Shown here in pieces: positions 63,018-64,000 of a stretch of 64,000 nucleotides of DNA (positions are counted from its first letter, which is position 1; the number at the start of each line of letters is the position of its first letter). A program made the translations under genes and the position numbers. Under the pieces are notes generated by a model that searched no databases, was not told the DNA's origin, and saw only the letters and a list, made by a program, of their open reading frames with translations. The stretch is from Desulfuromonadales bacterium (GTDB lineage: Bacteria > Desulfobacterota > Desulfuromonadia > Desulfuromonadales > BM103), in contig JAQYVZ010000001.1 in the NCBI GenBank assembly GCA_030145205.1, positions 1 through 64,000 on the forward strand. Reading direction: 5' to 3'.

Positions 63018-63878
63018 TCAAGCACTCATCCGTTCGATCAGCACCGGCATCGCCAACCGATAAATGACCCAAACCACTAGAAGCAGAACAACCGAAGCGA
63101 TATTTACAGCAACAAAATAAGCAATGAACTCTGGTGATACCCCGGTCAACCAATCACGCGTTGTGAGGATAAGCGGAGTTAACGGATTGAGAGTGAACAA
63201 AGTGGAAACCCAGCCCTCTTTCGGCATGGGGAAAACAACAGGAGTGACATACATAAGGAACTGCATTAATAAAGGCAAGGCTCGCCCGACATCTGTATAG
63301 AGAATGCCAACCGGTGCAATTAGTAGCCCGAGGGCAGTACCGACGAGAATGAGAGAAACAACACCAAGAGGGAAAAACAGAAGAGACCCACCAGGGGCAA
63401 GCGACATAAGGAACAAAACCCCAAGAAGCAACACTATTTTGATCAATGCATTAAAAAGGGTTTGGTAAATACCGGAAAGAATGAGTGCTTCGCGCGGAAA
63501 GTTCAATTTAGAGAGCATCCCCTTGGCCGCGTTGATTTGCTGTAAAGGGGAATTCAGGGCGTCCATGAATATCGCCCAAAGCATCGTTCCGGTAAAAACG
63601 TAAACAGGGTACGGCAATACCGTGTCCGCGATCTTCACAACACCGGTACTGTTGAGAAATATCCAGGCGAGCGTGTTGGCGAGCGGTAGAATAAAAGCCC
63701 AGAGTATCCCGAGGAAGGCTTGTCGGTACTGCCCACGAATATCACGGACAGCAAGGCGCCAAGCTAACTCCCGCCCAGCGGCCAGGTCAGCAAACATCTC
63801 ACGCAACATCACACCCGGACTGGCCAGCGAGGAGTCTGGGGTGTAGATGGTTTTTTTTAATTCTGATTGCTCAGGCAT
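63018..63878 (-). CDS. wzm: Polysaccharide ABC transporter permease Wzm
   Basis: About 286 residues from the ATG at 63878 (an in-frame GTG at 63986 would add 36 residues unlike the family). ELAWRLAVRDIRGQYRQAFL, GILWAFILPLANTLAWIFLN and six hydrophobic spans match ABC-2-type polysaccharide exporters (RfbA/Wzm). It ends ...VLIERMSA and shares its stop region with wzt. This pair moves the finished, lipid-linked polysaccharide across the inner membrane. About 120 bp between its start and the window edge show no gene. Confidence 0.9.
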   Translation of the reverse strand: MPEQSELKKTIYTPDSSLASPGVMLREMFADLAAGRELAWRLAVRDIRGQYRQAFLGILWAFILPLANTLAWIFLNSTGVVKIADTVLPYPVYVFTGTMLWAIFMDALNSPLQQINAAKGMLSKLNFPREALILSGIYQTLFNALIKIVLLLGVLFLMSLAPGGSLLFFPLGVVSLILVGTALGLLIAPVGILYTDVGRALPLLMQFLMYVTPVVFPMPKEGWVSTLFTLNPLTPLILTTRDWLTGVSPEFIAYFVAVNIASVVLLLVVWVIYRLAMPVLIERMSA

Positions 63879-64000
63879 ATTTTCACAGCTGTGTCTGGTG
63901 TTGGCACTGCCTTCCGGTTCCTGCCAATAGCCTACGTTGTGAGCCACAAGAAGTTGAGGTGGCAGCGTGGGCGCATTTAGTTGCACCCTTTGGATTAGCA

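Overview
The window looks like chromosomal DNA of a Gram-negative deltaproteobacterium of the Desulfuromonadales/Geobacterales type. That rests on gene content and order: an lpt-rpoN-hpf-ptsN-hprK-rapZ operon running into a complete mannose-family PTS, futalosine-pathway mqnA, pilMNOPQ, a methyl-accepting chemotaxis protein, and aro/acc genes interleaved with TPR and roadblock proteins. Species cannot be named from the sequence alone. Nearly every gene is on the minus strand, so transcription runs from high to low coordinates. Only a 48-residue membrane ORF at the left edge and a Nudix gene at 24.5 kb are on the plus strand.

Layout, left to right. 0-8.4 kb: chemoreceptor with an upstream periplasmic binding protein, ahcY, a glycine-zipper lipoprotein, a family-2 glycosyltransferase and metK; ahcY and metK are two steps of the S-adenosylmethionine cycle. 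8.5-15.4 kb: ptsI, ptsH, EIID, EIIC, EIIB, EIIA, rapZ, hprK and ptsN, a phosphorelay with an HPr that keeps both His15 and Ser46. 15.4-24.3 kb: hpf, rpoN, lptB, lptA, lptC, kdsC, kdsD, kdsA, pyrG and kdsB, i.e. the Kdo pathway and LPS transport. 24.4-33.2 kb: tRNA-Leu(TAA), Nudix, mqnA, a lipoate/octanoate transferase, accC, accB, an M24 peptidase, aroQ, roadblock, TPR, aroB and aroK. 33.3-40.2 kb: pilQ, pilP, pilO, pilN, pilM, a small helix-turn-helix protein behind a near-consensus promoter, and the prepilin peptidase. 40.2-64 kb: a surface-polysaccharide (probably O-antigen or capsule) locus, cut by the window edge.

The polysaccharide locus is the accessory, more AT-rich part. It contains an ABC exporter (Wzm permease plus Wzt ATPase with a C-terminal extension), about ten glycosyltransferases, three methyltransferases, a CapA-family protein beside a TupA-like ATP-grasp protein, a nonulosonate module (a NeuB-like synthase without its usual C-terminal domain, a CMP-sugar synthetase fused to a KdsC-like phosphatase, and a nearby DUF115-like protein that may be the transferase), and an LtaS/OpgB-like phosphoglycerol transferase next to a glycerophosphodiesterase-like protein.

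The most unusual signal is an uninterrupted 13-base G tract inside the TupA-like ATP-grasp gene. The present length keeps the frame open, and one base more or less stops it within about a dozen codons, as in classical phase-variable surface-glycan genes. Other points include a perfect palindrome over the mqnA -35 box, a strong promoter with palindromic AT-rich sequence in front of the HTH-pilM unit, and a 16-bp tandem duplication that rewrites the C-terminus of the lipoyl-transfer gene. No CRISPR array, insertion sequence, integrase, rRNA or replication origin was seen.
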